Positions 20,965 to 30,495 of a DNA stretch of 64,000 bases are shown here, piece by piece; position 1 is the first letter of the stretch, and every line of letters starts with the position of its first letter. The notes below the pieces were generated by a model. It was not told where the DNA came from. It did no database searches and worked only from the letters and a program-made list of their open reading frames with translations. The stretch is from Betaproteobacteria bacterium Ga0077526 (GTDB lineage: Bacteria > Pseudomonadota > Gammaproteobacteria > Burkholderiales > Ga0077523): NCBI GenBank assembly GCA_001464765.1, contig LNDV01000029.1:288193-352192 (forward strand), read 5' to 3'. Made by a program: the position numbers and the translations under genes.

Positions 20965-21915
20965 TCACGCCCCGAGCGTTCCCGCCATCGCCACCACCTC
21001 ATCCCACGTTGCAGGCTGGCATCCCTGGCGCTGCAGGTTGATGGCGGCGCAGGCTGTGGCGTGCGTGAGCGCCGGTCGCACGGTGTCGGCACTTGCCTGT
21101 CCCGCTACGACGGAACGCATGGCGTCGTGGCGCAGAAGATGTGCGAGGAATCCGGCGAAGAAGCAATCTCCGGCGCCGACGCTATCGACGACCCGGACGC
21201 GCGCGGCAGGCTGTTCGAGGATGAGCCCGGGCGCGATCGCGACTGCGCCGCGTTCTCCCAGTGTCAGTACTACCAGTGCCGAGCCACGGTCCAGGAATGT
21301 GGCCGCCGATTCGCGCACGTCAGCGTCAAAGCCCAGATGTGTGAGGTCTTCGTCGCTCACTTTCACCACCGTGGCGAGTGCTGCGGTGTCGAGCGCTGCG
21401 GCGCGGTAGGCGTCTGGGGCGATGCCGAGGCTGGCCATCACGGCGGGTCTTGCGTTCACGTCGAGTGTGCAGGGCAGTCCCTTTGCGCGCATTTGGCGCA
21501 TCACCTCGCGGATCACCGCGTCGTCCGGCGGCACCAGCGCAAGGCCGCCGGTATGGAGGGCGATGGCATCGGGCGGCAGCCGGGCTTCGAGTTGCCTGGC
21601 GTCGATGGCGCGGTCGGCAATGCCCGTCCGGTAGAAGCCGTAGCTCGGTAGGCCTTGCGCATCGGTGTTCACCACCGCGAGGGAGGTGGGTGCGGTCACC
21701 TCCGGGCCGAGCGGCACGGCTCCGGCGCGGGCTAGTGTCGCGAGGAGGAGCCGCCCGAAGGCGTCCGTAGACAGCGGATTCAGGTAACCGGTGCGCACGC
21801 CCTGCAAGGCCATTGCGCACGCGAAATTGAACGGAGCGCCGCCCGGCGCGGGGAAGTACCGCCCGTCGGGTTGCACGACCAGGTCGATGAGAGATTCGCC
21901 GGCAGCTACGAACAT
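20965..21915 (-). CDS. PfkB-family sugar kinase (fructokinase-like)
   Basis: 316 aa, standard for PfkB/ribokinase enzymes that phosphorylate a sugar with ATP. N-terminal substrate loop: LVVQPDGRYFPAPGGAPFN; the ATP/anion-hole and catalytic signature is VRVVDSVGAGDCFFAGFLAH with the catalytic Asp in GAGD. Fructokinase is the nearest guess from the GGAPFNFA motif. The start is ATG 21915, 8 bp after the P450 stop in the same direction, so both may be transcribed together. Confidence 0.9.
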   Translation of the reverse strand: MFVAAGESLIDLVVQPDGRYFPAPGGAPFNFACAMALQGVRTGYLNPLSTDAFGRLLLATLARAGAVPLGPEVTAPTSLAVVNTDAQGLPSYGFYRTGIADRAIDARQLEARLPPDAIALHTGGLALVPPDDAVIREVMRQMRAKGLPCTLDVNARPAVMASLGIAPDAYRAAALDTAALATVVKVSDEDLTHLGFDADVRESAATFLDRGSALVVLTLGERGAVAIAPGLILEQPAARVRVVDSVGAGDCFFAGFLAHLLRHDAMRSVVAGQASADTVRPALTHATACAAINLQRQGCQPATWDEVVAMAGTLGA

Positions 21916-21922
21916 GGTGAAG

Positions 21923-23143
21923 TCATCCGGTGACGCGGCAGGGCACCTGCAGAAAGCCGCGGAATCGCGCGCGCCCGCCGCGCGTGGGTGCGCCGTCCAG
22001 GCAATAGCGCGGGAAGCGCGCGAGGAACATCGTCAGCGCCACGCGGCCTTCTAGGCGCGCGAGCGCGTGCCCCGCACACAGATGCGCGCCGGACCCGAAA
22101 GCCAGATGCCGATTGGGTGAGCGCAGGATGTCGAGTCGGTCCGGGTCGGGAAACTGCTCTGGGTCGCGGTTGGCCGCGCCAATGCAAAGCGTGATGAGCG
22201 AGCCCGCCGGCAGGCTCACGCCGCCGACTTCCGTCTCGACGAGCGCACGACGGTTGCCGAGCTGGTTGGAACTCTCGAAGCGGAGGAACTCCTCCACGGC
22301 GGAGCGCATGTGCTCCGGGTTGGCGACGAGCGCCTCACGGGCTTCGGGCCAGTCGTGCAGCAGCACGAGGCTGTTGCCGATGAGGTTCGTCGTGGTCTCG
22401 TGGCCGGCGTTCAGCAGGAAGATGCAGTTGTGGAGCAGTTCCGCCTCGCTGAGCTGCGTGCCGTCCGGCTCGCCCTGAATGAGCCGCGTGAGCACGTCGC
22501 GCTCGGGGTCGCCGGGTTCTGCCCGCCTGCGTGCCACCAGCGTGCGCAAATACGCCAGAAACTCCGTGACCGCCGCGTTGCCGCGTGCAAGCTGCGCTTC
22601 CGAAAGCCGCGGCTCGAGCCCGCCCAGGATCGCGAGGGACCATTCCCGCAGCGGCCCGCGCTCGTCGTGCGGGACACCCAGCAGATTGCCGATGATCTCG
22701 ATCGGGATGGCCGACGCAAAATCCTCGATGAGGTCCACGGCGGTTCTTTCCGCCATGGCGTCGAGCAGTTGCCCCACGCGCGTGACGAGGCCCGGTTCCA
22801 TGTCGGCGATGGCCCGGGATGTGAGCGCCCCGAGGATCAGCCTCCGCACGCGCGTATGCAGCGGCGGGTCGTTGAAGACGAGGCTGGTAGTGTGGTGTTC
22901 GAAGAGCGGCGTGGGTCCGAACTTCGGTCCGAACTCCGCCTTCTTGTCTGAGCTGAAGACCTTCGGGTCCTTGTACACGCGCTCGCAGTCGGCGTAGCGT
23001 GTGAGCAGCCAGGAGCCGTCGGGCATCCGTCGCACCGGCGAGGTCTCGCGCAGTTGCCGGTAGAAGGGGTAGGGGTCTTCGTAGAAGCCGGGCGGCAGGG
23101 CGCGGAGGTCGAAGTCCCGGAGGTCGGGGAGGGCAGCATTCAT
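21923..23143 (-). CDS. Cytochrome P450
   Basis: 406 aa soluble bacterial P450. The I-helix oxygen-activation motif is LLNAGHETTTN (A/G-G-x-E/D-T-T), the K-helix ExxR is EEFLRFE, and the heme-thiolate loop is AFGSGAHLCAGHALARLEGR with the axial Cys. The N-terminus lacks a membrane anchor. The substrate is unknown; redox partners (ferredoxin and its reductase) are not encoded nearby. ATG 23143 was chosen because it starts just before the conserved 'PPGFYEDPYPFYRQLRE' region. It is on the same strand as the sugar kinase and the NTF2-like gene. Confidence 0.95.
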   Translation of the reverse strand: MNAALPDLRDFDLRALPPGFYEDPYPFYRQLRETSPVRRMPDGSWLLTRYADCERVYKDPKVFSSDKKAEFGPKFGPTPLFEHHTTSLVFNDPPLHTRVRRLILGALTSRAIADMEPGLVTRVGQLLDAMAERTAVDLIEDFASAIPIEIIGNLLGVPHDERGPLREWSLAILGGLEPRLSEAQLARGNAAVTEFLAYLRTLVARRRAEPGDPERDVLTRLIQGEPDGTQLSEAELLHNCIFLLNAGHETTTNLIGNSLVLLHDWPEAREALVANPEHMRSAVEEFLRFESSNQLGNRRALVETEVGGVSLPAGSLITLCIGAANRDPEQFPDPDRLDILRSPNRHLAFGSGAHLCAGHALARLEGRVALTMFLARFPRYCLDGAPTRGGRARFRGFLQVPCRVTG

Positions 23144-23196
23144 GGCCCGGAGTGTAGCGCCGCGGGCCGCCCGCGCAGAGGCGGCCCGTCCCGGCG

Positions 23197-23673
23197 TCAC
23201 CGGGCCGGTGCGGCGTCGACGAAGCCCGTCACGCTGAGAAAGCGACCATCGCTGCCGATCTCGGCGAAGTCCGTCCCGCCCAGGTACAGCGGTGCGGTGT
23301 CCGCACCGCCCGCCGCCCAGCTGAACCGCACGTAGCTGTTGTGAGCTTCGATGCCGCTCACCAGTCTCAGGCGATAACCGGGAAACTGCTGCTGCGCCTT
23401 CTCGATCATCGCGTCGATCGCGTCGTGACCCTGACCGCGACGATGCGCATCGACGTAACGCCCGTTCGGGTCCCAGGTCATCGCGACGAGTTCGCGCCGG
23501 CGCTTTGCGTCACGTTCGTTCCACGCAGCCACGTAGGTCACCACGCGCTCGTTGGCGACGGCGGCGGGACGCGGCTTCGGGGTCGCGCTGGCGTCATCGG
23601 CGGCGAGCGCGGCGGCGCTCGAGGTGAGAGTGGTGATGAGGGACGCTGCGGCGAGCAGGCGAAGTGCATTCAT
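23197..23673 (-). CDS. Secreted NTF2/SnoaL-like protein
   Basis: 158 aa with a Sec signal peptide (RLLAAASLITTLTSSAAALA). The mature part has the alpha+beta cone layout of SnoaL-like proteins: VVTYVAAWNERDAKRRRELV, WDPNGRYVDAHRRGQGHDAI and YVRFSWAAGGADTAPLYLGG, ending FLSVTGFVDA. Such folds can be enzymes or binding proteins; the active-site polar pocket cannot be judged here. Start ATG 23673. It lies 54 bp upstream of the P450 gene, in the same direction. Confidence 0.82.
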   Translation of the reverse strand: MNALRLLAAASLITTLTSSAAALAADDASATPKPRPAAVANERVVTYVAAWNERDAKRRRELVAMTWDPNGRYVDAHRRGQGHDAIDAMIEKAQQQFPGYRLRLVSGIEAHNSYVRFSWAAGGADTAPLYLGGTDFAEIGSDGRFLSVTGFVDAAPAR

Positions 23674-23801
23674 GGTGTTCTCCCGAGTCGGTGGGTGGAA
23701 TCCCGCCGGGCGACGCCGCCCGACGGTGAGTCCATTTCAGCAGCCGAACCGGGGCGAGTCGATTACCCGGGAGGTAGTCGATCCGCGCCTGCCACGAACG
23801 A

Positions 23802-24563
23802 TCAGAGCTGGACGCCCTTGGTGAGCGCGCCGTCCACCACGAGGTTGGTACCCGTGATGAAGCTCGCGGCCGGGCTCGCCAGGAACACGGCGGCGTTCGC
23901 CATCTCCTGCGGCGTGCCCATGCGTCCCGTCGGGTTGAGGGCCATGGCCTGCTTGAAGAGTTCGGGGTTGCCGTGCTCGATCTGATTCCACACGCCGCCG
24001 GGGAAGTACGTGTTGCCCGGCGACACGGTGTTGGCCCGGATGCCCTTGCCCGCCAGGTGATACGCCAGTCCCTGGGTGTAGTGGACGATGGCGGCCTTGA
24101 AGGCGCCGTAGGGGCCGGAGGCGAAGTCGATCTCGCGGGCCGACACGCTCGAGATCGTCACGATGGACGGGTGCGCGCTCTTTTCCAGATGCGGCATGGC
24201 CGCGGTCACGAGCCGCACGGTACCCATCATGTCCACCTCGAAGCCGCGCTGCCAGCCGATCTCATCGTTGGAGATGGCTAGCGCGCTCACGTTCGCGACG
24301 ACGATGTCGATGCCGCCGAATTCCTTTGCGACGTCGCCTACCCACGCGGCAACGCCCGGGCCGTCCGCGACGTCCGCGACGCGCCCGGCCACCTTCGGGC
24401 CCTTTCCGGAGAAATCGGCGGTCGTCTTTGCTACCTCTTCCGCGTTGCGCGCGCAGAACGCGACGTGAACGCCTTCTGCCACGAGGGTTTCGGCGATCGC
24501 CCTGCCGATGCCCTTCGTGCCGCCAGTGACGATGGCCCGCAGGCCCTTCAATCCAAGATCCAT
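23802..24563 (-). CDS. SDR-family oxidoreductase
   Basis: 253 aa, classical short-chain dehydrogenase/reductase. Cofactor loop TGGTKGIGRAIAE near residue 13; the active site follows as SSVSAREIDFASGPYGAFK (Ser...Tyr-x3-Lys, residues ~140-160), and PGNTYFPGGVW and the C-terminal ITGTNLVVDGALTKG complete the pattern. It would oxidise or reduce an alcohol/ketone with NAD(P); the substrate is unknown. It is co-directional with the NTF2-like and P450 genes, 128 bp apart. Confidence 0.93.
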   Translation of the reverse strand: MDLGLKGLRAIVTGGTKGIGRAIAETLVAEGVHVAFCARNAEEVAKTTADFSGKGPKVAGRVADVADGPGVAAWVGDVAKEFGGIDIVVANVSALAISNDEIGWQRGFEVDMMGTVRLVTAAMPHLEKSAHPSIVTISSVSAREIDFASGPYGAFKAAIVHYTQGLAYHLAGKGIRANTVSPGNTYFPGGVWNQIEHGNPELFKQAMALNPTGRMGTPQEMANAAVFLASPAASFITGTNLVVDGALTKGVQL

Positions 24564-24777
24564 GGTCTTCGCTTCCTCATCGGGTGAATCATGCTGGCGG
24601 TGAACGTCGCGGTCGCGACCGGTTTCCCCGCCGAATCGCCCGGACGTTAGTCCGCCCTCCCGCCCCGGTCAACCCGCGGGCCACGGGGTCGAAGCCGGCC
24701 TCCGATCCGCCCGCGAATCGGTTACGCTCCGCCCGTTGCCCCGGCACTGCCGCCGTGGCGCTCCCGACGGAGGGCGC

Positions 24778-25158
24778 GTGAATCTCGAGAAGGTGGTCTT
24801 CGGTTTCTTCATCGTCATGGCTATGACGCTGAACTTCGGCTACTTCATCGGTGACCTGACGGACGTCACCCAGCACAACGTCTACGAGCTCTACGCGGCG
24901 ATCGTGGTGAACCTCATTGCGACAGTGCTCAAGTTCGGTGACCGCACCCAGGTCGGCGCCCTGCACCTCGCCACGAGTCTGGTGGCGGATCTGCAGTTGA
25001 TCGTCGGTGCCATCGTGCTCGCCTACGCGGTGCACGTGGGTGTCGGCATCACGCCCAGCACGGTAGCCAGCGTCGTGTCGCTCTCGGGTGGCGCCCTGCT
25101 CGCCAATGTGGTGTCGGTCGTGCTGCTCATCATCGAGACGAGCCAGTTGCGGCGCTGA
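24778..25158 (+). CDS. DUF6394 family membrane protein
   Basis: 126 aa with about four membrane helices (VVFGFFIVMAMTLNFGYFIG; YELYAAIVVNLIATVLKFGD; LQLIVGAIVLAYAVHVGVGI; ANVVSVVLLIIETSQLRR). The sequence matches DUF6394, which is commonly encoded directly upstream of a Trk-type potassium channel gene, as here (19 bp gap). It starts at GTG 24778 with GGAGGG upstream, and this is the start that gives the conserved MNLEKVVFGFF. Probably an accessory or regulatory subunit of the channel; that role is inferred from context only. Confidence 0.85.
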   Translation: MNLEKVVFGFFIVMAMTLNFGYFIGDLTDVTQHNVYELYAAIVVNLIATVLKFGDRTQVGALHLATSLVADLQLIVGAIVLAYAVHVGVGITPSTVASVVSLSGGALLANVVSVVLLIIETSQLRR

Positions 25159-25177
25159 CCGCCCGCGACCCGCTGCC

Positions 25178-26869
25178 GTGAACAGCGCCCTGTTCCTCGC
25201 CCTGCGGCGCATGCGCGCGCCGCTCATCGTGCTCATCGTCGCGTACGCCGTGTCGATCCTCGGCATGGTGCTCATCCCCGGGGTCGACGGTCAGGGCATG
25301 CCGTGGCGCGTGAGCTTCTTTCACGCCTTCTACTTCGTCAGCTACACCGCGACCACCATCGGTTTCGGCGAAATTCCCTACGCCTTCACCGACGCGCAGC
25401 GCATGTGGGTCACGGCAACCATCTACATCACTGTGGTCGCGTGGTTCTACGCGCTGGGGAAGATCCTCCAGATCATGCAGGACCCCGCGTTCCAGCACGT
25501 TTTGGCCGCCGGACGCCTCCGGCGTGCGGTGAAGGGACTGCGGGAACCGTTCTTCCTCGTCTGCGGGTATGGCGAAACCGGCAGTGAACTGGTGGAGGCG
25601 TTCGACCACCGCGGCGTGCGTGCCGTGGTCATCGACATGAACGCGGCGCGAGTGGGCGAGGCCGACCTCGCCGACCTGCTTCTGGATGTGCCGGCGCTGG
25701 TCGGGGATGTCCGTGCGCCGGATACGCTGGTGCTGGCAGGCTTGCAGCACCGGCGATGCGTGGGGCTGGTGGCGCTCACCAACGACGATCAGGCCAACCT
25801 CGCCGTCGCGGCAACGGCGCGTCTTCTGCGTCCTGACCTGCCCGTGGTGTGCCGCTGTGAGTCCGAGCACACGGCGAAGAGCATGGCCGCGTTTGGCGTG
25901 CATCAGGTCATCGATCCCTTCGCGTTGTTCGGTGTGCATCTGGCCACGGCATTGCGCAAGCCGGGACACTTTCTCCTGAGGGAGTGGTTGACTGCGGCTC
26001 CCGACGAACTCCTGCGTGAACCGCTGTTCCCACCCACCGGGCGATGGGTTCTCTGCGGCTTCGGCCGATTCGGTACGCGCATGGCGAAGGGACTGGAACT
26101 CGTTGGCAACACCGTGACGGTCATCGACTCGGATCCGGCGGTCGCTGCCGCCCGGGGGCTGCTATGCGGACAGGGCACCGAGCGGGAGATTCTCGAGCAG
26201 GCAGGCATCCGCGATGCGGTCGGCCTCATCGCCGGGACGGCCGACGACGTCACCAACCTCTCCATCGTGCAGATCGGGCGCCAGATCCGGCCGGACCTGT
26301 TTCTTGTCGCCCGCCAGAACCAGCGGCGGAACGGCATGCTGTTCGAGGCGGCCGGCCCGACCGTCACTGTGCAGCCGTCGATGGTCGTCGTGCACGAGTG
26401 TCTGGCGTACCTCATGTCGCCGCTGCTCGGGCGCTTTCTGGCGTCCGTGGCCGACCAGCCGAACGAGTGGGCCAACGAACTCATCGCGCGCATCGCGGCG
26501 GTGATGGAAGAGAGGGTGCCGGAAAGCTGGGCGATCCGGCTCGATGCCCACGAGGCGCCGGCGATCGTGGAAGCCCTCGCGTCCCGGACACTGACCCTCG
26601 CCGTGCTGCTCGCCGATCCTCAGCGTCGTTCGGAGGACTTGCCGGTCGTGCCGCTGGCGATCGAGCGGGGTGACGGCCTCATCGTTCTGCCCGGCCCGGA
26701 TGCCGCCCTCGAGCGGGGCGATCGCCTGCTGTTCTGCGGACGCGGGCGCGGTCGCCGCAAGCAGTTCCTCACCATCGCGGATGCGAACGTGCTGCGCTAC
26801 GTGGCCACCGGGCAGGACGTGCCCGGTGGATGGATCTGGAGCCGCTTCGCGCGTAGTGGCGAAGCGTGA
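25178..26869 (+). CDS. Potassium channel with RCK/TrkA-N domains
   Basis: 563 aa. Two membrane helices near residues 12-32 and 75-95 flank a pore loop with the filter TTIGFGEIPY (TIGFG in place of TVGYG). Two RCK/TrkA-N nucleotide-binding domains follow, with Rossmann motifs LVCGYGETGSELVEAF and VLCGFGRFGTRMAKGLELVG, each followed by a DGD-like acidic position, and a C-terminal TrkA-C-like region. It would gate K+ flux in response to nucleotide or ion binding. GTG 25178 is the start. It is in an operon with the DUF6394 gene. Confidence 0.92.
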   Translation: MNSALFLALRRMRAPLIVLIVAYAVSILGMVLIPGVDGQGMPWRVSFFHAFYFVSYTATTIGFGEIPYAFTDAQRMWVTATIYITVVAWFYALGKILQIMQDPAFQHVLAAGRLRRAVKGLREPFFLVCGYGETGSELVEAFDHRGVRAVVIDMNAARVGEADLADLLLDVPALVGDVRAPDTLVLAGLQHRRCVGLVALTNDDQANLAVAATARLLRPDLPVVCRCESEHTAKSMAAFGVHQVIDPFALFGVHLATALRKPGHFLLREWLTAAPDELLREPLFPPTGRWVLCGFGRFGTRMAKGLELVGNTVTVIDSDPAVAAARGLLCGQGTEREILEQAGIRDAVGLIAGTADDVTNLSIVQIGRQIRPDLFLVARQNQRRNGMLFEAAGPTVTVQPSMVVVHECLAYLMSPLLGRFLASVADQPNEWANELIARIAAVMEERVPESWAIRLDAHEAPAIVEALASRTLTLAVLLADPQRRSEDLPVVPLAIERGDGLIVLPGPDAALERGDRLLFCGRGRGRRKQFLTIADANVLRYVATGQDVPGGWIWSRFARSGEA

Positions 26870-26872
26870 GGG

Positions 26873-28393
26873 CTACCAGCTGTAGCGCACGCTGTAACGG
26901 ACCACGGCTTCCTTGTCCGCGCCGACGTCCACGGGGAAATGCAGCGTGCGCGCGTCCTGCTTCTCGTAGGTGTGGGACGATGCCGTGATCCGCCAGTTGG
27001 TCCAGCGGTAGAGCGTTTCCTTCACGATCACGCGCACCGGCACGTCCTTGCGATTGCGGATGCGGATCTCGAACTCCTCGGTCATCACCTTGCGGCCGGT
27101 GTCCACCTTGAAGTCCGTCTGCTTGCGTTCGCCCACGACGTCGAAGGCGCTGCCGAGCTTCAGCGTGACCGTCTCGTTCTTCGGCGTGTGATCGATGCGG
27201 TCTTCGCCGATGAACTCCATCGAGCCGTCCGCGGTGTCGAGCTTGCTCACGCGTACCCGGCCCGCCGGCAGCGGCACACCCATCCCGGTCTCCTTGGTGT
27301 TGCGGAAGACGAGATAGCTGTCGACCTTGCGGTTGCCGTTGCCGCCCAGGTTGCGGTCGGTGTAGGGCTCCCCGCCGATGCCGTAGTCCGCGGCGCCGTA
27401 GTACACGAGCGTCCGCTCGCAGGCCACGCCCGAGACCGCGGGGAACAGTTCGATCTGCCTGGTGGAGTTGTCCGGGAGGGAGCTGGGGCGGCCCAGCGTG
27501 TACAGGTGGTATTCGAAGAAGGCCTTCTCCTCGAACCCGGCCACCGAGTCGGCCGCGGCCTCGGCCGCTCGCATCATCATCTTCGGAGAGGGTGGGGCCG
27601 CTGCCGGCGCTCGATGCACGTCGCCGGCGATCAGCTTGAGGCGGGCGTCCGGGTAGCTCGCGCCCGACTGGTTGAGGATCGAGACCCACGCGCCCACGTC
27701 GAGTCGGCACTCACCGGCCGGCTTGGATTCCGAATAGGTCAGGTTGTAGTCGGTCCACCAAGTGATGCCGGTGGTCTGGTAGGCCACCCGAGCGACGTGA
27801 CGGCCGGGCTTCTGCGTGAATACGTCCCAGAGCAGCGTAGGGCGAGTGATGAGTCCGCCGGGAAGGCTCGGCAGCGTGACCGAGGCGTTGTGCGCGAACG
27901 TGCGGATCGTGCCGTCCGCCTGGCGCAGGACGAGTCCGCCTCGGGTCGACAGCAGCGTGCCCTCGAACGTGTCGGCCTTGTCCCCGCGGATCTGCTCGAC
28001 CTTCACGGTCCGGTCCACGAACTTCTGGAGCAGCTTGTCGGTGGAGACGAGATCGAACTGATAGTTCTGTTCAACCACGCGCGTGCCGGTCGGGTCGGTG
28101 AGCGAGCTGAAGGCCACGGTGGTGGGGTCGATGAGGCCCGCGACGTCGGTGAACCGGATCTCGTTGCGGCCGCGCTCGAACTCCATCTCGCGCTCGTGGC
28201 GCACGACGGCGTAGCCCGGGACCGAGAAGCCGGACTGCCCGCCCGCGCGGAACGTGTCCACGGGGATCGCCCCGGCCGGCGCGCTGCTGTAGATGGTGAG
28301 CGCGTTGGCCACCGGTTCCGCGGCCCCGGCCGAGAGGCTGGCGGCCAGTGTGCCGAGGGCGAGGGTCGCGCGTGCTTCGAACTTCATGGACAT
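26873..28393 (-). CDS. DUF4139 domain-containing secreted protein
   Basis: 506 aa with a signal peptide (RATLALGTLAASLSAGAAEP). The N-terminal part (to about residue 190) holds a beta-rich domain with EMEFERGRNEIRFTDVAGLI; the C-terminal ~300 residues match DUF4139, with AYQTTGITWWTDYNLTYSES, LDVGAWVSILNQSGASYPDA (RLKLIAGDV), VPLPAGRVRVSKLDTADG and HFPVDVGADKEAVVRYSVRY. The function of the family is unknown; a periplasmic location is likely. The start may be ATG 28393 or 28387. It converges on the K+ channel gene with only 3 bp between the stops. Confidence 0.9.
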   Translation of the reverse strand: MSMKFEARATLALGTLAASLSAGAAEPVANALTIYSSAPAGAIPVDTFRAGGQSGFSVPGYAVVRHEREMEFERGRNEIRFTDVAGLIDPTTVAFSSLTDPTGTRVVEQNYQFDLVSTDKLLQKFVDRTVKVEQIRGDKADTFEGTLLSTRGGLVLRQADGTIRTFAHNASVTLPSLPGGLITRPTLLWDVFTQKPGRHVARVAYQTTGITWWTDYNLTYSESKPAGECRLDVGAWVSILNQSGASYPDARLKLIAGDVHRAPAAAPPSPKMMMRAAEAAADSVAGFEEKAFFEYHLYTLGRPSSLPDNSTRQIELFPAVSGVACERTLVYYGAADYGIGGEPYTDRNLGGNGNRKVDSYLVFRNTKETGMGVPLPAGRVRVSKLDTADGSMEFIGEDRIDHTPKNETVTLKLGSAFDVVGERKQTDFKVDTGRKVMTEEFEIRIRNRKDVPVRVIVKETLYRWTNWRITASSHTYEKQDARTLHFPVDVGADKEAVVRYSVRYSW

Positions 28394-28818
28394 CTCTCCT
28401 GTTGAGGACCTGCCGACTTGAACGGCGGCCGGGGCGGAACGGGGTCAACCTTCGAAACGAATCGCCGGACCCTCGCCGGGCGGATTCCTGTCCCGCGGCG
28501 GCTCACGCTGGCCGGCGGCGATCGCCGAGAATGTAAACCCTGCCGACGCTTATGGGCTCTCGAATGTCGGCTTCCGCGACAGTCTCCCCAGGGTACCGGC
28601 TCGGCCAAATCTACTGCCGTTTTCCCGTGAGCGACTGATCCGGCGGAGTTTTTGTTGCCCGATTCCGATAGCGATTTCTGGTGGTGGCGGCGCGTCTTCC
28701 ACGACCCGACCCGGATCGGGGGCAGGCATCGTTCTCGCTGTTGACCCTTTACAAACAAAACGGGGAAGTCGGCCGACTGGGCGTCCCGCACGCTCCAGAC
28801 CGCTGCCAGGCAAGCATC
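28394..28818. other. Intergenic region, no gene seen
   Basis: 425 bp between the divergent DUF4139 and 28819 genes. It should hold both promoters. The composition is less GC-rich around 28600-28680 (GTGAGCGACTGATCCGGCGG then GTTTTTGTTGCC). No repeat, RNA gene or convincing ORF was found; the in-frame extension of the 28819 gene to 28681 lacks coding character. Confidence 0.5.
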
Positions 28819-29238
28819 ATGAAGAAGTCCAACATCGCCTATTTCGGGGGCATGCTCCTGCTTGCGCTTTCCATTCTCGGGGGCACGGCGAACATCGCGT
28901 ACTGGCTGTACGTCAAGAAGTCGGCCGACAATTTCGAGGAATCTCTTTTCCAGCTCGCGACGTCCATCCGCGAGATGACCGCCGAGTGCGAGCGCCAGAA
29001 ATCCCAGCCGCGCACCGACCTCCTCGGTGAGCCGACCTCGACCGACCCGGAACTCGCCCAGAACGTGATACCCGCGGCCTGCGACCGGATTGCCAGCGCC
29101 GAGCTGCGGCGGGACACCATCACCCACGAGCGGGACCGACAGCGATCCAGGGCGTGGGAGATCGTCCGCTACATGGCTGTCTGGGCCGTCATGGGTATCG
29201 CCGGCGTGCTGGTCCTCGTGGTGCCGCGCAGCGCCTGA
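28819..29238 (+). CDS. Hypothetical membrane protein, 139 aa
   Basis: Two membrane helices, one at each end: IAYFGGMLLLALSILGGTAN and YMAVWAVMGIAGVLVLVVPR. The soluble loop between them is helical and charged (SADNFEESLFQLATSIREMT; CDRIASAELRRDTITHERDR) with two cysteines. No family is recognised. ATG 28819 (MKKSNIAYFGG) was chosen because the lysines precede the first helix. Convergent with the alpha/beta hydrolase gene. Confidence 0.68.
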   Translation: MKKSNIAYFGGMLLLALSILGGTANIAYWLYVKKSADNFEESLFQLATSIREMTAECERQKSQPRTDLLGEPTSTDPELAQNVIPAACDRIASAELRRDTITHERDRQRSRAWEIVRYMAVWAVMGIAGVLVLVVPRSA

Positions 29239-29255
29239 GTTCCGGGCCCGGTCGC

Positions 29256-30302
29256 TTAGCGACCGGTTTCCTCGTCGAGGAACAGCTGGACCTCCCGCAG
29301 CAGCTGGGGCCGATTGCGCTCCATGATCACCGTGTGAGTCCCTTCGCCGATCATCACGAGCCGCCTTGACGGCGCGTGCGTGAGCTTGCCGAACACCGTC
29401 AGCGCCATGGACGGTGGCGTGTCCTGGTCCCATTCGGCCACCGTCACCAGCGTCGGGACGGTGATCTTTCCAGGGTCGTAGTAGGGACGATCGGCCAGCC
29501 AGTAGTTGCGCAGGTCCTGCAGCACACCGTTCGGCGCGCGCAGCAGGCCTGAGTTCGCGGAGTCGGGGTCCGTCGCCCAGGTGGCATCGGCCCAGGCCTC
29601 GAACCACCCGCGCGGGATCAGCCCCGCCACCTTGTCTTCCGGCACTCCCTTCAGCCAGCGCTGTTTCGCCGCTTCCTTCGTCACCGTGCGGTATGCAGGC
29701 AGCGGATCCGTTCCGGCGAGCGGATGCGGTCCGCTCCTCAACCACACCGGCGCGTAGAGGACCAGCTTCGAGACCTTGTCCGGATGCTTGGCCGCGTAGC
29801 CGCCCATGATCGTCGTGCCCCAAGACCAGCCCAGAAGCGCCACCTTGTCCGCCCCGGTATGGCCGCGGATGTACTCCACGGCGGCTTCCACGTCGCGCAG
29901 CGCGACGTCGGTCGTCACGATGGGCGCGTTGTCCTTGGCCGGCGCGGACATCTCCTTCGGGCGGGTGCTGCGACCGTAGCCGCGCAGATCGACGAGCCAG
30001 ACGTCCCAGTCATGGAAGGCGATGAATTCCATCCAGGAACTGCCGTCGAGCGACAGGTCGAACGCCGTCTCCGACGGGTAGGTGGCGCCGTGGACGTAAA
30101 CCAGCACTTTCTTGGGCGCGTCCTCGCGCGGACAGCCCGGACGCTTGTTGCGCACGTAGAGAGAGATGCCCGGCGTGTCGGAAGGAATCATCGCTTCTTC
30201 CGTGACCAGACCGGGGTCGCAGGTCTTTTCGCCATGGGCAAGTGCGGGTGCTGCAATGCCGAGCGCAAGAAAGCCGAGAAGGGTGTGGACGAACAGTCGC
30301 AT
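29256..30302 (-). CDS. Secreted alpha/beta-fold hydrolase
   Basis: 348 aa with a Sec signal peptide (MRLFVHTLLGFLALGIAAPA, cleavage after ALAHG). The hydrolase core shows the oxyanion-hole strand VLVYVHGATYPS, the nucleophile elbow LGWSWGTTIMGGYAA (G-W-S-W-G), the acid position TVAEWDQDTPP and the catalytic His in MIGEGTHTVIMERN. It is predicted to be an ester or amide hydrolase in the periplasm; the substrate is unknown. ATG 30302 is chosen over the longer frame from 30440, because only it begins a signal peptide. Confidence 0.9.
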   Translation of the reverse strand: MRLFVHTLLGFLALGIAAPALAHGEKTCDPGLVTEEAMIPSDTPGISLYVRNKRPGCPREDAPKKVLVYVHGATYPSETAFDLSLDGSSWMEFIAFHDWDVWLVDLRGYGRSTRPKEMSAPAKDNAPIVTTDVALRDVEAAVEYIRGHTGADKVALLGWSWGTTIMGGYAAKHPDKVSKLVLYAPVWLRSGPHPLAGTDPLPAYRTVTKEAAKQRWLKGVPEDKVAGLIPRGWFEAWADATWATDPDSANSGLLRAPNGVLQDLRNYWLADRPYYDPGKITVPTLVTVAEWDQDTPPSMALTVFGKLTHAPSRRLVMIGEGTHTVIMERNRPQLLREVQLFLDEETGR

Positions 30303-30495
30303 GGCGGTTCCAGAGCGAAATGACGAGGTTCGTCCGACTGTAGCACGCGTCGCCGCGACGGCTGGCGGCCCGGTACGAGCGTCGGGGCGGGCGTGCCTGT
30401 ATCCTCGCGTATTTCGCGGAGTGGCGATCGAGGTGGCCATCGGTTTTCGCGATTGGCCCGCCGCCCGAACGCTATCCAGGAGTCATTTCCGGTCC

